Part shown: positions 51,327-60,438 of the stretch, in pieces
How the letters are laid out: each line of letters opens with the position of its first letter
Numbering within the stretch: the stretch's first letter is position 1
Assembly (NCBI GenBank): GCA_963823525.1
Contig: CAWGLW010000006.1
Location: forward strand, 1-64,000
Length of the DNA stretch: 64,000 nucleotides
Direction: 5' to 3'
DNA from: CAWGLW01 sp963823525
Lineage (GTDB): Bacteria; Pseudomonadota; Gammaproteobacteria; Steroidobacterales; Steroidobacteraceae
Program-made: the position numbers and the translations under genes
Notes under the pieces: generated by a model
What the model saw: the letters and a program-made list of their open reading frames with translations, nothing else
What the model was told of the DNA's origin: nothing
The model's database searches: none

Positions 51327-52517
51327 GTGGACAAAACATTTCTCGAGCGACTGGCAAAGCAGACGGACGACCTGCGCAGCCAGGGCCTGTACAAGTCCGA
51401 GCGGCAGCTCGATTCTCCGCAGCAGCCCGTCGTGCGCCTGACCGACGGTCGCGAACTCATCAACCTGTGTGCGAACAACTACCTGGCCCTCGCCAATCAC
51501 CCGGCCATGCGTGAAGCGGCCCACCGGGCGCTGGACCGGTACGGCTATGGCATGGCCTCGGTGCGCTTTATCTGCGGCACGCAGCGGGTTCACAAGGAAC
51601 TCGAAGCCCGCTTGAGTGAATTTCTCGGCATGGAGGACACGATTCTCTATTCATCATGCTTCGACGCCAATGGCGGCCTGTTTGAAACGCTGCTCGATGA
51701 CCAGGATGCAGTGATCAGCGATGCGCTCAATCATGCAAGCATCATCGACGGTGTTCGCCTGTGCAAGGCACGCCGACTGCGTTACGCCAATGACGACATG
51801 GACGAGCTCGAATCGCGGCTGCAGGAGGCTGCCGATGCCCGCGTGAAGCTGATCGTGACCGATGGCGTCTTCTCAATGGACGGCGTGATCGCCCGCCTCG
51901 GCCCGATCTGCGATCTCGCCGATCGATACGGCGCGCTGGTCATGGTCGACGACTCGCACGCGACCGGATTCGTCGGTGCCGGCGGCCGGGGAACGCCGGA
52001 ATATCGCGAAGTGCTCGGGCGCATCGATATCATCACGAGCACGCTCGGCAAGGCACTCGGCGGCGCCGCCGGAGGCTTCACGGCGGCGCGCAAGGAGATC
52101 GTGGCCTGGCTGCGCCAGCGCTCGCGTCCCTATCTTTTTTCGAACAGCGTCCCCCCGGTCATCGCCGCGACGACGCTGCGCGGGATCGGGCTGATTGAAT
52201 CGAGTGACGAGCTGCGCGCCAGTCTGCGGCGTAACACGGAGCACTTTCGCCAACGCATGACGGCTGCCGGGTTCGATATCGTTCCGGGTGAGCACCCGAT
52301 TGCGCCCGTGATGCTCGGCGATGCGTCGCTAGCCACGCAGTTCGCCGATCGACTGATGGCGCATGGCGTCTACGTGATCGGGTTCTCGTACCCGGTGGTC
52401 CCGATGGGCAAGGCGAGGATCCGCACGCAGATGTGTGCCGGGCACACGTTAGAGCAGCTCGACCGGGCCATCGACGCGTTTATCGAGGTAGGCCACGACC
52501 TGAAGGTCCTGAACTGA
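51327..52517 (+). CDS. kbl: Glycine C-acetyltransferase (2-amino-3-ketobutyrate CoA ligase)
   Basis: 396 residues from GTG 51,327, with AGGGAG upstream. An alpha-oxoamine synthase with NLCANNYLALANHPAMREAA, MVDDSHATGFVGAGGRGTPE and PLP lysine in STLGKALGGAAGGFTAA. It cleaves 2-amino-3-ketobutyrate with CoA to glycine and acetyl-CoA. It forms an operon with tdh, 23 bases downstream, completing threonine breakdown to glycine. Confidence 0.97.
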   Translation: MDKTFLERLAKQTDDLRSQGLYKSERQLDSPQQPVVRLTDGRELINLCANNYLALANHPAMREAAHRALDRYGYGMASVRFICGTQRVHKELEARLSEFLGMEDTILYSSCFDANGGLFETLLDDQDAVISDALNHASIIDGVRLCKARRLRYANDDMDELESRLQEAADARVKLIVTDGVFSMDGVIARLGPICDLADRYGALVMVDDSHATGFVGAGGRGTPEYREVLGRIDIITSTLGKALGGAAGGFTAARKEIVAWLRQRSRPYLFSNSVPPVIAATTLRGIGLIESSDELRASLRRNTEHFRQRMTAAGFDIVPGEHPIAPVMLGDASLATQFADRLMAHGVYVIGFSYPVVPMGKARIRTQMCAGHTLEQLDRAIDAFIEVGHDLKVLN

Positions 52518-52540
52518 GCCGTTTACCTGGAGCCCGAAGA

Positions 52541-53569
52541 ATGAAAGCACTGGTCAAATCACAGGCTGCCCCGGGCATCTGGCTCGAGGATATCGCCGAG
52601 CCGGAGGTCGGGCCTAACGACGTGAAGATCCGGATCCACAAGACCGCGATCTGCGGTACGGACATTCACATCTATCGCTGGGACAGCTGGGCTCAGAAGA
52701 CGATCCCGCTGCCGATGGCCGTCGGACACGAGTATTCGGGCCAGATCGTCGAAATCGGCAGCGAGGTGCAGGGTTACTCGGTCGGCGATCGCGTCTCGGG
52801 CGAAGGTCACATCACCTGCGGGCACTGTCGCAATTGCCGTGCCGGGCGGCGCCACCTCTGCCGCAATACCACCGGTGTCGGCGTCAATCGTCCGGGCGCC
52901 TTTGCCGAATACCTGGTGATCCCCGCATTCAACGTCTTCAGGCTGCCCGACTCGATTTCTGACGACGAGGCGTCGATCCTCGACCCGTTCGGCAACGCGA
53001 CCCACACGGCACTGTCATTCAACCTGGTTGGCGAGGACGTGCTGATCACCGGCGCCGGTCCGATCGGCATCATGGCTACCGCGATTGCACGATTCGTCGG
53101 CGCACGGCACGTTGTGATTACCGACGTGAATGACTATCGGCTGGGACTGGCCCGGAAGATGGGCGCGTCCCGCGCGATTAACGTCGAGCGCGAGTCACTG
53201 GACGAAGCGATGAAATCGCTCGGCATGCAGGAAGGTTTCGACGTCGGCCTGGAGATGTCGGGCAACCCGGCCGCGTTTCGCGACATGCTGCGCACCATGC
53301 ACCACGGCGGCAGCGTTGCCCTGCTCGGGATCCCGCCCGAAGACACGGCGATCGACTGGAACCAGGTCATCTTCAAGGGGCTGGCAATCAAAGGCATTTA
53401 TGGCCGTGAGATGTTCGAAACCTGGTACAAGATGGCCGCGATGCTGCAGAGCGGCCTCGATCTTTCGCCAATCATCACCCACAGGCTGCCGGTCAGCGAT
53501 TACCTGCAGGGTTTTGAGATCATGAACAGCGGCCAGTCAGGCAAAGTGATTCTCGACTGGGCCTCATAG
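52541..53569 (+). CDS. tdh: L-threonine 3-dehydrogenase
   Basis: 342 residues, normal length. MKALVKSQAAPGIWLEDIAE opens the family. Catalytic zinc ligands are Cys38 in AICGTDIHIYRWDSW and GHEYSG; the structural zinc lobe is CGHCRNCRAGRRHLC. The NAD site is VLITGAGPIGIMATAIARF. It oxidises threonine to 2-amino-3-ketobutyrate, the substrate of Kbl encoded just upstream. GGAGCCCGAAGA precedes the ATG. Confidence 0.97.
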   Translation: MKALVKSQAAPGIWLEDIAEPEVGPNDVKIRIHKTAICGTDIHIYRWDSWAQKTIPLPMAVGHEYSGQIVEIGSEVQGYSVGDRVSGEGHITCGHCRNCRAGRRHLCRNTTGVGVNRPGAFAEYLVIPAFNVFRLPDSISDDEASILDPFGNATHTALSFNLVGEDVLITGAGPIGIMATAIARFVGARHVVITDVNDYRLGLARKMGASRAINVERESLDEAMKSLGMQEGFDVGLEMSGNPAAFRDMLRTMHHGGSVALLGIPPEDTAIDWNQVIFKGLAIKGIYGREMFETWYKMAAMLQSGLDLSPIITHRLPVSDYLQGFEIMNSGQSGKVILDWAS

Positions 53570-53608
53570 CACGACCGGCTCGAAAATGTGCGCCGGCGGC
53601 CCCAGCGG

Positions 53609-53634
53609 GGGCGCCCATCTGCCGAAAGGCGCCC
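53609..53634. terminator. GC-rich hairpin between convergent genes
   Basis: GGGCGCC (53,609-53,615) and GGCGCCC (53,628-53,634) with a 12-base loop, between the tdh stop and the converging lipoprotein gene. No T-run; termination is inferred from position. Confidence 0.4.
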
Positions 53635-53655
53635 GCGCCGTGCGACGCAAACAGC

Positions 53656-54624
53656 CTATTCAAAACCGAGCGAGGCCCATGTCGTGACCTGCGTCGCATC
53701 GATGAGGCCATCGAGGTTCTCGTCCACCTGAAGTTCCACGTTGACGTTGTCGATTACGGTTACCAGTACGCTGGACGTGCGCTCTGCGATCCGCATCTGC
53801 CCGGAATGCGGGTTGCCGTCGACGGCCGCCATGAAAGGCTCCAGCGTCTCGAAGGTCACGCTACCGTCAAGCCTGGAGCTGGTGAGCACGCCGTCAGCGA
53901 CGATGCTCATCATCAGGGTATTCACGTCAAGCACCTGTGTCATCGCAAAATCACTCAGTGCCTCGGTCATCCCGTTCGCTGCACTCGACAGCGTGTTTGT
54001 CCTGATCGTCAGGCGGATGGTCAGGTTGTCCTCGCTGCGCATGGCCAGATCGAGTGCACCGTCGACAATGACGGTACCGTCTGAGTCGGTACTGCGCATC
54101 GAATCGAAGCCAAACCGCGCCTCCAGGCTCCATGGCGGGATCGCGTTGAGTGGATCGCCGGTCATGACGATGCCCGTGACCGCTGCAACACCATCGACCG
54201 TAGTCGCTGCATCAACAAACTGGCAGGCGTCGAAAGCGACCTCCAGCGAGTCACCCGTGGAAAGCTGGAAGTCCTCGTCCTCGTCGTTCCAGGTCATCGT
54301 GAATCGGCCCGTATCACAGGCCATGGTTTCCACCCGCACGGCCTTTTGCACAGCCCCCGTCAGCGCCGGGTTGGCGCTGCCAATCGCCGGCAGCCCGATG
54401 ACGTCGACAACGCCGACGAGGTCGGTCGTCGAGATGATGCTGCCGAGAACGGCGGCCGTAACCTCAGGCGCATTTTCCGCCGTGATCGGCAGTACGTCGG
54501 CGCTGGGCGGAGGCTCAGGCGGCGGCTGGCTGCCGCCGCCCCCTCCACCGCCGCCACTGCTGCAGGAAGCCAGCATCAAGGCAACCGCCACGACAGAACA
54601 CCGCATTGTGAGTCTCTTGAACAT
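53656..54624 (-). CDS. Hypothetical lipoprotein with Gly-rich linker
   Basis: 322 residues. Lipobox LMLASC puts the acyl Cys at about residue 21, followed by SS, a run of eight glycines and PPPEPPPS, a long flexible tether. The mature domain (about 45-322) is Thr/Val/Asp-rich with many beta-strand patterns (GRFTMTWNDEDEDFQLSTGD; VDGALDLAMRSEDNLTIRLT) and one Cys pair (ACDTG, DACQF) that could form a disulfide. It looks like a surface-exposed beta-rich domain held away from the membrane. No family recognised. Confidence 0.65.
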   Translation of the reverse strand: MFKRLTMRCSVVAVALMLASCSSGGGGGGGGSQPPPEPPPSADVLPITAENAPEVTAAVLGSIISTTDLVGVVDVIGLPAIGSANPALTGAVQKAVRVETMACDTGRFTMTWNDEDEDFQLSTGDSLEVAFDACQFVDAATTVDGVAAVTGIVMTGDPLNAIPPWSLEARFGFDSMRSTDSDGTVIVDGALDLAMRSEDNLTIRLTIRTNTLSSAANGMTEALSDFAMTQVLDVNTLMMSIVADGVLTSSRLDGSVTFETLEPFMAAVDGNPHSGQMRIAERTSSVLVTVIDNVNVELQVDENLDGLIDATQVTTWASLGFE

Positions 54625-54902
54625 GGCTTCACCCTCCTCGACAGAGAGGGCTCAGGGGCCGATGAGCTTAACGGCTCGAGATGCCTTTCGCCGCGACGCG
54701 GACGCCGCGTACCAAAGGGCCGGGAAACCGTTTTCAGCGTCTGGTCGCTGAGCGGACCCTGCTCTCCCCTCAGGCCAGACTAGTCCAGTGCAAGGCGGGG
54801 CGCGATCCGTAGTCACCCACCGGCACCGGCCGGCATCCGGCCGCAAGCGGGCCTGGCAGGACGGGACCTCTCAGGCACGCGGCGGCCTGCCGCCAGGGCG
54901 GC

Positions 54903-56747
54903 TCAGTCCAGCGAGCAGGCGAAACAGTAGGCGTACACGTGTCGCGGGTCGCTGAGGCGACTGAGTCGCTGCGCTTCCTCGGCCAGCAACTGGACCGACG
55001 CGGGCAACTGAGGCCCCAACGGTGCGCCAATCAGGGGTCCGAGGTGGCGGGCGAGCGCACTGCGCAGGCGGAAACCGAGCGCTTCGGAGATTCCGAACTC
55101 GGTGTCGTAGTAAACCACTTCGAAGTCGCTGCCCAGCCCGGCGAGTTCCGCGGCGCGGTCAATCGCATCGCGGTAGCCACCGATTTCGTCGACCAGACCC
55201 AGCGTCAAGGCGTCGCGGCCCGACCAGACCCGACCCTGCGCGACCTCGTCGATCGCCTCCACCGTCTTCTGACGTGCGCTGGCCACCCGGCTGATGAACT
55301 GTTCGTACTCGTATTCGACGCTCTGCTGCAGCACTTCGCGGCCGGTCTCGCCCATCGTGCGCGCCGGGGTAAGCTCGCCGGACAGGGCTGTCGTGCCGAC
55401 GCCGTCGATGTGCACGCCGAGTTTTTCCAGGGAACGCTCAAACGTCGGCAGCATGGCGAATACGCCAATCGAACCGGTCAGCGTTGCCTCGCCGGCCAGA
55501 ATCCGGTCGGCGTCCATCGCGATGTAGTAACCACCGGAGGCCGCAAGGCTGCTCATCGATGCCACGACGGGCTTACCGGCCTCACGCAGCGCAGCGACTT
55601 CACGACTGATGACCTCGCTGGCAAAGGTGCTGCCGCCTGGGCTGTCGATCCGAAGTACGACAGCCTTCACCTCGTCGTCAAACCGGGCCTCGCGCAGCAG
55701 CGCCGCCAGCGTGTCCGAGCCGATCATGCCCGGTGGCTGGTCCCCCGGGACGATTTCGCCCGAAGCCACGACGAAAGCCACTTTGTCGCGCGCATGCCGG
55801 CTCAGCGCTTCCGTCGAATGCAGGTTTGTGAGATAGGCGCGATGACCGATACCGATGTAACTGTGCGTGTCTTCGTCCTCGCCGGTTATCGCAGCGAGTA
55901 GCTCCTCAACCTCGAATCGGCCCTTCAGTCCCGTCACCAGGCCCGCGTCGAGCGCCATCTTTGCCAGGTCACCGTCGGCCGCACGCAGCCGGTCGACGAC
56001 GTCGTCAGCGTATGACTGCAGGACCGCTGGCTCAAACCCCCGGGCAGCCCCGACATCGGCCTTGTAGGTCGTCCAAAGTGAGTTGAGCCAGGCGAGGCTC
56101 TCTTCGCGCTCGGCCGGCGACATATCGTTGCGCGTATAGGTTTCCACCGCGGACTTGTACTCACCGACCCGGAACACGTTCCAGTCGACGGCGAGCTTGT
56201 CGAGCGCGTCCCTGAGGAACAGGCCGTAATTCGCGAAGCCGTCCAGGTAAGCGATGCCATGCGGGTCGAGGTACAACTGGTCGGCATGGACCGCGAGGTA
56301 ATACTGGCCCTGGCTGAAGTAATCACCGTAAGCGATGACCGGCTTGCCGCTCTCGCGAAACGTATCGATGGCCGAGGCAATCTCGCGCAGTTTCGGCAGG
56401 CCCGCGCGGCCCATACTGGCGAGGTCGAGATAAAGTGCGCTGATGCGATCGTCCGCCGCAGCCCCCTCAATCGAGTCGACCAGGTCGCGCAACAGGGTTT
56501 CGGTGGGCTCGCTGCGCAGCGCCTCGCCGATGGCGCGCTCCAGCGGGTCACCGGTGAATTCCTCGACGACCTCGCCCACCGGAGCAATCACCAGCGCGGC
56601 CTGTTTCGGCACCAGGGGGGCAGCGCGTGAGAACATCCCCCAGATCGCCCCGAACAGGATCAGCAGGAGAATGAGGTGAAGGACCTTGCGCAGGCCGTCG
56701 AGCCCGGCCAGGATCCAGCGAAACAATCGCGATATTGCCTGAAACAT
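54903..56747 (-). CDS. sppA: Signal peptide peptidase SppA (67K type)
   Basis: 614 residues, the long form with two S49 repeats. An N-terminal membrane helix (LHLILLLILFGAIWGMFSRA, about 22-42) anchors it. The general-base Lys is in FRVGEYKSAVETYTRNDMSP of the first repeat; the nucleophile Ser is in SMSSLAASGGYYIAMDADRI of the second, preceded by RIDSPGGSTFASEVISREVA. It degrades signal peptides left in the membrane. It follows rplS on the same strand with a 98-base gap. Confidence 0.94.
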   Translation of the reverse strand: MFQAISRLFRWILAGLDGLRKVLHLILLLILFGAIWGMFSRAAPLVPKQAALVIAPVGEVVEEFTGDPLERAIGEALRSEPTETLLRDLVDSIEGAAADDRISALYLDLASMGRAGLPKLREIASAIDTFRESGKPVIAYGDYFSQGQYYLAVHADQLYLDPHGIAYLDGFANYGLFLRDALDKLAVDWNVFRVGEYKSAVETYTRNDMSPAEREESLAWLNSLWTTYKADVGAARGFEPAVLQSYADDVVDRLRAADGDLAKMALDAGLVTGLKGRFEVEELLAAITGEDEDTHSYIGIGHRAYLTNLHSTEALSRHARDKVAFVVASGEIVPGDQPPGMIGSDTLAALLREARFDDEVKAVVLRIDSPGGSTFASEVISREVAALREAGKPVVASMSSLAASGGYYIAMDADRILAGEATLTGSIGVFAMLPTFERSLEKLGVHIDGVGTTALSGELTPARTMGETGREVLQQSVEYEYEQFISRVASARQKTVEAIDEVAQGRVWSGRDALTLGLVDEIGGYRDAIDRAAELAGLGSDFEVVYYDTEFGISEALGFRLRSALARHLGPLIGAPLGPQLPASVQLLAEEAQRLSRLSDPRHVYAYCFACSLD

Positions 56748-56845
56748 AGGGTACTACCCGATCACCGCCGGTCCGGTTCAGAGAGCTCCGGAAATGATCG
56801 CTGCCGCGCCCGCCCCATTGCGGCGGAGGGCACGGTGATTAACGA

Positions 56846-57190
56846 TCAGATCTTTTCCTGGATTCGAGCAGCCTTGCCCGTGCGATCCCGGAGGTAGTAG
56901 AGCTTGGCCCGACGCACATCACCCCGACGCTTTACCTTGATATTGCCGAGCGCGGGGCTGTAGGTCTGGAAGACGCGTTCAACGCCTTCACCATGCGACA
57001 TCTTTCGCACGGTAAACGAAGAGTTCAGGCCGCGGTTGCGCCTCGCAATGACAACGCCCTCGTAAGCCTGGATGCGCTCGCGCTCACCTTCCTTTACCTT
57101 GACCTCGACCACGACGGTATCGCCCGGCCCGAATTCCGGCACTTCACGGTTCATCTGCTCTTTTTCGAGCGTTGCAATGATGTTGCTCAT
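56846..57190 (-). CDS. rplS: 50S ribosomal protein L19
   Basis: 114 residues: MSNIIATLEKEQMNREVPEF, GPGDTVVVEVKVKEGERERI, AYEGVVIARRNRGLNSSFTV and VFQTYSPALGNIKVKRRGDV. A standard L19 at the subunit interface. Last gene of rpsP-rimM-trmD-rplS. Confidence 0.98.
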   Translation of the reverse strand: MSNIIATLEKEQMNREVPEFGPGDTVVVEVKVKEGERERIQAYEGVVIARRNRGLNSSFTVRKMSHGEGVERVFQTYSPALGNIKVKRRGDVRRAKLYYLRDRTGKAARIQEKI

Positions 57191-57231
57191 GTCTCACCTT
57201 GTTTCGAAATCGTTGCGTCCTAAGTCTGTCG

Positions 57232-57972
57232 TCACGGCGCTTCCTGCTCCGCCCGGTATTCATCCAGGAGCCGCTGCTCCTCGTCACTCAGACCCCTCTG
57301 CTCGAGCAGGTCCGGGCGCCGCCGCCAGGTGCGCCCAAGCGCCTGCTTGCGACGCCAGCGCTCGATCGCCGCATGGTCCCCGCTGCGCAACACGGCCGGA
57401 ACCGGCCGACCCTGCCACACCTCCGGCCGGGTGTAGTGAGGCCAGTCGAGCAGGCCTTCGCTGAACGACTCGTGCACGGCCGACTCGGTATCACCGAGCG
57501 TACCGGGCAACAGCCGGGCCAGCGCATCGATCAGCATCAACGCCGGCAGCTCTCCGCCGCTCAGGACCAGATCGCCGACCGAGACGCTCTGATCCGTGCA
57601 CGCCTCGACAAAGCGCTCGTCCAGCCCCTCGTAGCGGCCTGCCACGAGAATCAGGGCCGACTCCGCAGCCAGCTCGGCGGCCACGCCCTGCGTGAGCCGC
57701 TGCCCGTCAGCCGCCAGCGCAATCCGCCGGGCCGATGGCACCCTGCGCTGCGCTTCGTCCAGCGCCTTCGCTAACAGGTCCGCCCGCAGCACCATCCCGG
57801 GACCACCGCCGTAAGGGCGGTCATCCACGGTTCCATGCACGTCCGTCGCGAACTGCCGGGGGTTCACAGTCTCGACCGTGAGCACCCCCCGCCGGATCGC
57901 CCGGCCAAGCACACCAAATTCCAGCACCTGCCCGACGAGCTCGGGGAAAAGCGTGACGACCACGATCTTCAC
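57232..57972 (-). CDS. trmD: tRNA (guanine-N1)-methyltransferase TrmD
   Basis: 246 residues. MKIVVVTLFPELVGQVLEFG starts the SPOUT domain; DDRPYGGGPGMVLRADLLAK and the trefoil-knot block VAGRYEGLDERFVEACTDQS, VGDLVLSGGELPALMLIDAL are intact. It methylates G37 of tRNAs reading CUN, CCN and CGG to prevent +1 frameshifting. The C-terminal tail is a charged helix. Confidence 0.97.
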   Translation of the reverse strand: MKIVVVTLFPELVGQVLEFGVLGRAIRRGVLTVETVNPRQFATDVHGTVDDRPYGGGPGMVLRADLLAKALDEAQRRVPSARRIALAADGQRLTQGVAAELAAESALILVAGRYEGLDERFVEACTDQSVSVGDLVLSGGELPALMLIDALARLLPGTLGDTESAVHESFSEGLLDWPHYTRPEVWQGRPVPAVLRSGDHAAIERWRRKQALGRTWRRRPDLLEQRGLSDEEQRLLDEYRAEQEAP

Positions 57973-57988
57973 GTGTCGTCCGTCCCGC

Positions 57989-58513
57989 TCAATCGTCCGG
58001 GTGCCAGTCGAGCATCACGCGGCCGGCGGCAAGATCCACCTCCAGCAACCGCTCCGGCACCAGCGGCACCAACCGCTCCCGCTCTCCCTCCAGCACCAGC
58101 ACCGGATGGGCCGGCAATTCGAGAAAGCCCGTTATCTGTCCCAGTGGCACACCGTCCGGAGTGAACGCTGCGAGCCCCTGCAGATCGTGCCAGTAATGCT
58201 CCCCCGGAGCCGTTGGCGGCAGCGCCGAGCGCTGCACGCGGACGTCCGAGTTGGTCAGGGACCTCGCATCCTCGGGCGTATCGACACCGTCCAGCTTCAC
58301 CGCGATGAACCGTCCGGCCCTTTTCCATTCGAGCACCGTCGCCGTTCGCGACCCGGCACCGGAGCTGATCTCCCAATCGACGTAGCCCGCGATGCCCTCC
58401 GGCGGATCGGTGTAGGAAATCACCTTCACCCACCCCTTTATACCGAACGGCGCACCGATCCGGCCGAGGACGACGGCGCGCTCCTGGCCTTCGCCGGGAC
58501 GCGGCGCGTTCAT
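57989..58513 (-). CDS. rimM: 16S rRNA processing protein RimM
   Basis: 174 residues from ATG 58,513. VVLGRIGAPFGIKGWVKVIS is the conserved N-terminal barrel opening; the PRC-barrel half has YWHDLQGLAAFTPDGVPLGQ and PLVPERLLEVDLAAGRVMLD. It aids 30S head assembly through S19. It lies 16 bases from each neighbour in the operon. Confidence 0.95.
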   Translation of the reverse strand: MNAPRPGEGQERAVVLGRIGAPFGIKGWVKVISYTDPPEGIAGYVDWEISSGAGSRTATVLEWKRAGRFIAVKLDGVDTPEDARSLTNSDVRVQRSALPPTAPGEHYWHDLQGLAAFTPDGVPLGQITGFLELPAHPVLVLEGERERLVPLVPERLLEVDLAAGRVMLDWHPDD

Positions 58514-58529
58514 CGCGCGCCCGTTTTTC

Positions 58530-58802
58530 TCAGGCGGCGGCCGGGGCCGGGGCCTCGACCTGGGTCTTGCGATAGCTCTTGACGAGCTGCGCGACGCGCT
58601 CCGAAGGCTGCGCGCCAAGCTCAATCCAGTGGTCGATGCGGCCGAGATCGAGGCGCAATTCCTCGCTGGCGCCGCGCGCTACCGGGTTATAGAAACCCAC
58701 CTGCTCGAGGCTTCCGCCCCCACTGCGGCGGCTGTCGGTCACGACGACGTGATAGAAGGGCTGCTTCTTCGCGCCGCGGCGGCTCAATCGAATCTTGACC
58801 AT
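58530..58802 (-). CDS. rpsP: 30S ribosomal protein S16
   Basis: 90 residues: MVKIRLSRRGAKKQPFYHVV, VTDSRRSGGGSLEQVGFYNP, then LDLGRIDHWIELGAQPSERV with an Ala/Pro tail. First gene of the operon, 130 bases after ffh. Confidence 0.98.
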   Translation of the reverse strand: MVKIRLSRRGAKKQPFYHVVVTDSRRSGGGSLEQVGFYNPVARGASEELRLDLGRIDHWIELGAQPSERVAQLVKSYRKTQVEAPAPAAA

Positions 58803-58932
58803 CGTCTGCGTATGCCTCGTTAGGGCTGCTGGCGCGAGTCGCGCCCAACAAAAAAAGAGCCGTCAACTATACCGAAATCCGGAAAGAAAAGAAATCTTGT
58901 GCGAGTCTTGCGCGCCGAACCCGCGCACCCGC
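58803..58932 (-). promoter_or_regulatory. Leader and likely promoter of the rpsP operon
   Basis: 130 bases between ffh and rpsP. On the minus strand TATAGT (58,871-58,866) sits after an AT-rich run and fits a -10 box. GGCGCG-AGT-CGCGCC (about 58,835-58,849) forms a hairpin in the leader. A separate promoter is likely in addition to read-through from ffh. Confidence 0.45.
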
Positions 58933-60288
58933 TTAGCGCAGCCCGGGCGGCAGCCGGCCGGCCATGGAGCGCATCATTCGGCCGAGCCCGCCTTTGCCCA
59001 TTCCCTTCATCATTTTCTGCATCTGCAGGTGCGACTTCAGCAGGCGGTTGACGTCCGAGACCTGGGTGCCGGACCCGGCGGCAATGCGCCGTCGACGGGA
59101 GCCGTCGATCGTCTTCGGAAACCGTCGCTCGCCCGTCGTCATCGAGCAGATGATCGCGATCTGGCGCTTGACCTCGCGTTCCCCGCCCTGTGGCATCGCG
59201 CCGGCCTTCGCGGCAAGCTGGGCAGGCAGCTTGTCCATCAGAGAGGCCATACCGCCCATCTGCTCAACCTGGCGCAGCTGGGCCAGGAGGTCCTCGAGCG
59301 TGAAGCCCTTGCCGCCGGTCATTTTGCGGGCGAGCTTCTCCGCCTCCTGCCGATCGACCTTCTGGGTGACCTGCTCGACCAGGCTCAGCACGTCGCCCAT
59401 GCCGAGGATGCGGTTGGCCATGCGATCGGGCTTGAATACTTCGAGCGCGTCCGGCTTCTCGCCGACGCCGACGAACAGGATCGGCTGGCCAGTGACCTGT
59501 CGCACGGACAGGGCCGCCCCGCCACGCGCATCGCCATCTGCCTTGGTCAGCACGACGCCGGTCAGTTCGAGCGCTGCGCCGAATGCACGCGCTGAATTGA
59601 CTGCATCCTGGCCGGCCATGGAATCGACCACGAACAGCGTTTCGATCGGGTTCAGCACGGCGGCGAGCTCACTGACCTCGCCCATCATTTCCTGGTCCAC
59701 GTGCAGGCGACCGGCCGTGTCCACCAGCAGGACGTCATACAGGCCAAGTCGCGCCTCTTCGAGTGCCTTTCGGGCGATGTCCAGCGGCCGGGCCGCCGGA
59801 TCTGCTTTCGCGACGTCGATGTCCAGCTGCGCGCCCAGTCGCTCGAGCTGCAACATCGCCGCCGGGCGATAGACGTCGGTTGACACCAGCAGCGTCCGTT
59901 TGCGCTCCTGATCGCGCAGCCAGAGCGCAATCTTCGCCGCGGAGGTGGTCTTGCCCGCGCCCTGCAGGCCGGCCAGTAGAATGACTGCCGGGGGCTGCGT
60001 GCGCAGGTTCAGGGGTCTTACGCCCTCGCCCATCACCCGCACGAGCTCCTCGTGGATCACCTGCACCAGGGCTTGCCCCGGGGTCAGGCTCTTGTGGACT
60101 TCCTGCCCCAGCGCACGGGCCTTGACCGAGTCGATGAACGACTTGACGACCGGCAGGGCCACATCGGCTTCGAGCAACGCCATGCGCACCTGGCGCAGCG
60201 TATCGCCGATATTTTCTTCTGTCAGGCGGCCGCGTCCCCGCAGCCCTTCGACGACCGCCGTCAGGCGGCCAGAGAGTTTTTCAAACAC
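58933..60288 (-). CDS. ffh: Signal recognition particle protein Ffh
   Basis: 451 residues. N domain, then the GTPase: G1 LLAGLQGAGKTTSAAKIALW, DTAGRLHVDQEMMGE (G3), LTKADGDARGGAALS (G4) and the closing GVGEKPDALEVF. The M domain is Met-rich (GGMASLMDKLPAQLAAKAGA; MQKMMKGMGKGGLGRMMRSM) and binds 4.5S RNA and signal sequences. It targets inner-membrane proteins co-translationally. The RNA partner gene was not found in this window. Confidence 0.97.
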   Translation of the reverse strand: MFEKLSGRLTAVVEGLRGRGRLTEENIGDTLRQVRMALLEADVALPVVKSFIDSVKARALGQEVHKSLTPGQALVQVIHEELVRVMGEGVRPLNLRTQPPAVILLAGLQGAGKTTSAAKIALWLRDQERKRTLLVSTDVYRPAAMLQLERLGAQLDIDVAKADPAARPLDIARKALEEARLGLYDVLLVDTAGRLHVDQEMMGEVSELAAVLNPIETLFVVDSMAGQDAVNSARAFGAALELTGVVLTKADGDARGGAALSVRQVTGQPILFVGVGEKPDALEVFKPDRMANRILGMGDVLSLVEQVTQKVDRQEAEKLARKMTGGKGFTLEDLLAQLRQVEQMGGMASLMDKLPAQLAAKAGAMPQGGEREVKRQIAIICSMTTGERRFPKTIDGSRRRRIAAGSGTQVSDVNRLLKSHLQMQKMMKGMGKGGLGRMMRSMAGRLPPGLR

Positions 60289-60438
60289 CGGGAAACCTCT
60301 GCAGAAACTCGGTAAGCCCTGGCACGGTCGCGTCGCACCGTGCCGGGAGAGGACTCAATTATAGGGTCCGTTCGCACCCAATGGGCCTCGAGTTGTGACA
60401 TCATCTTGCTGTTGGAACTGTAAAGGTCGGACCCCAGC

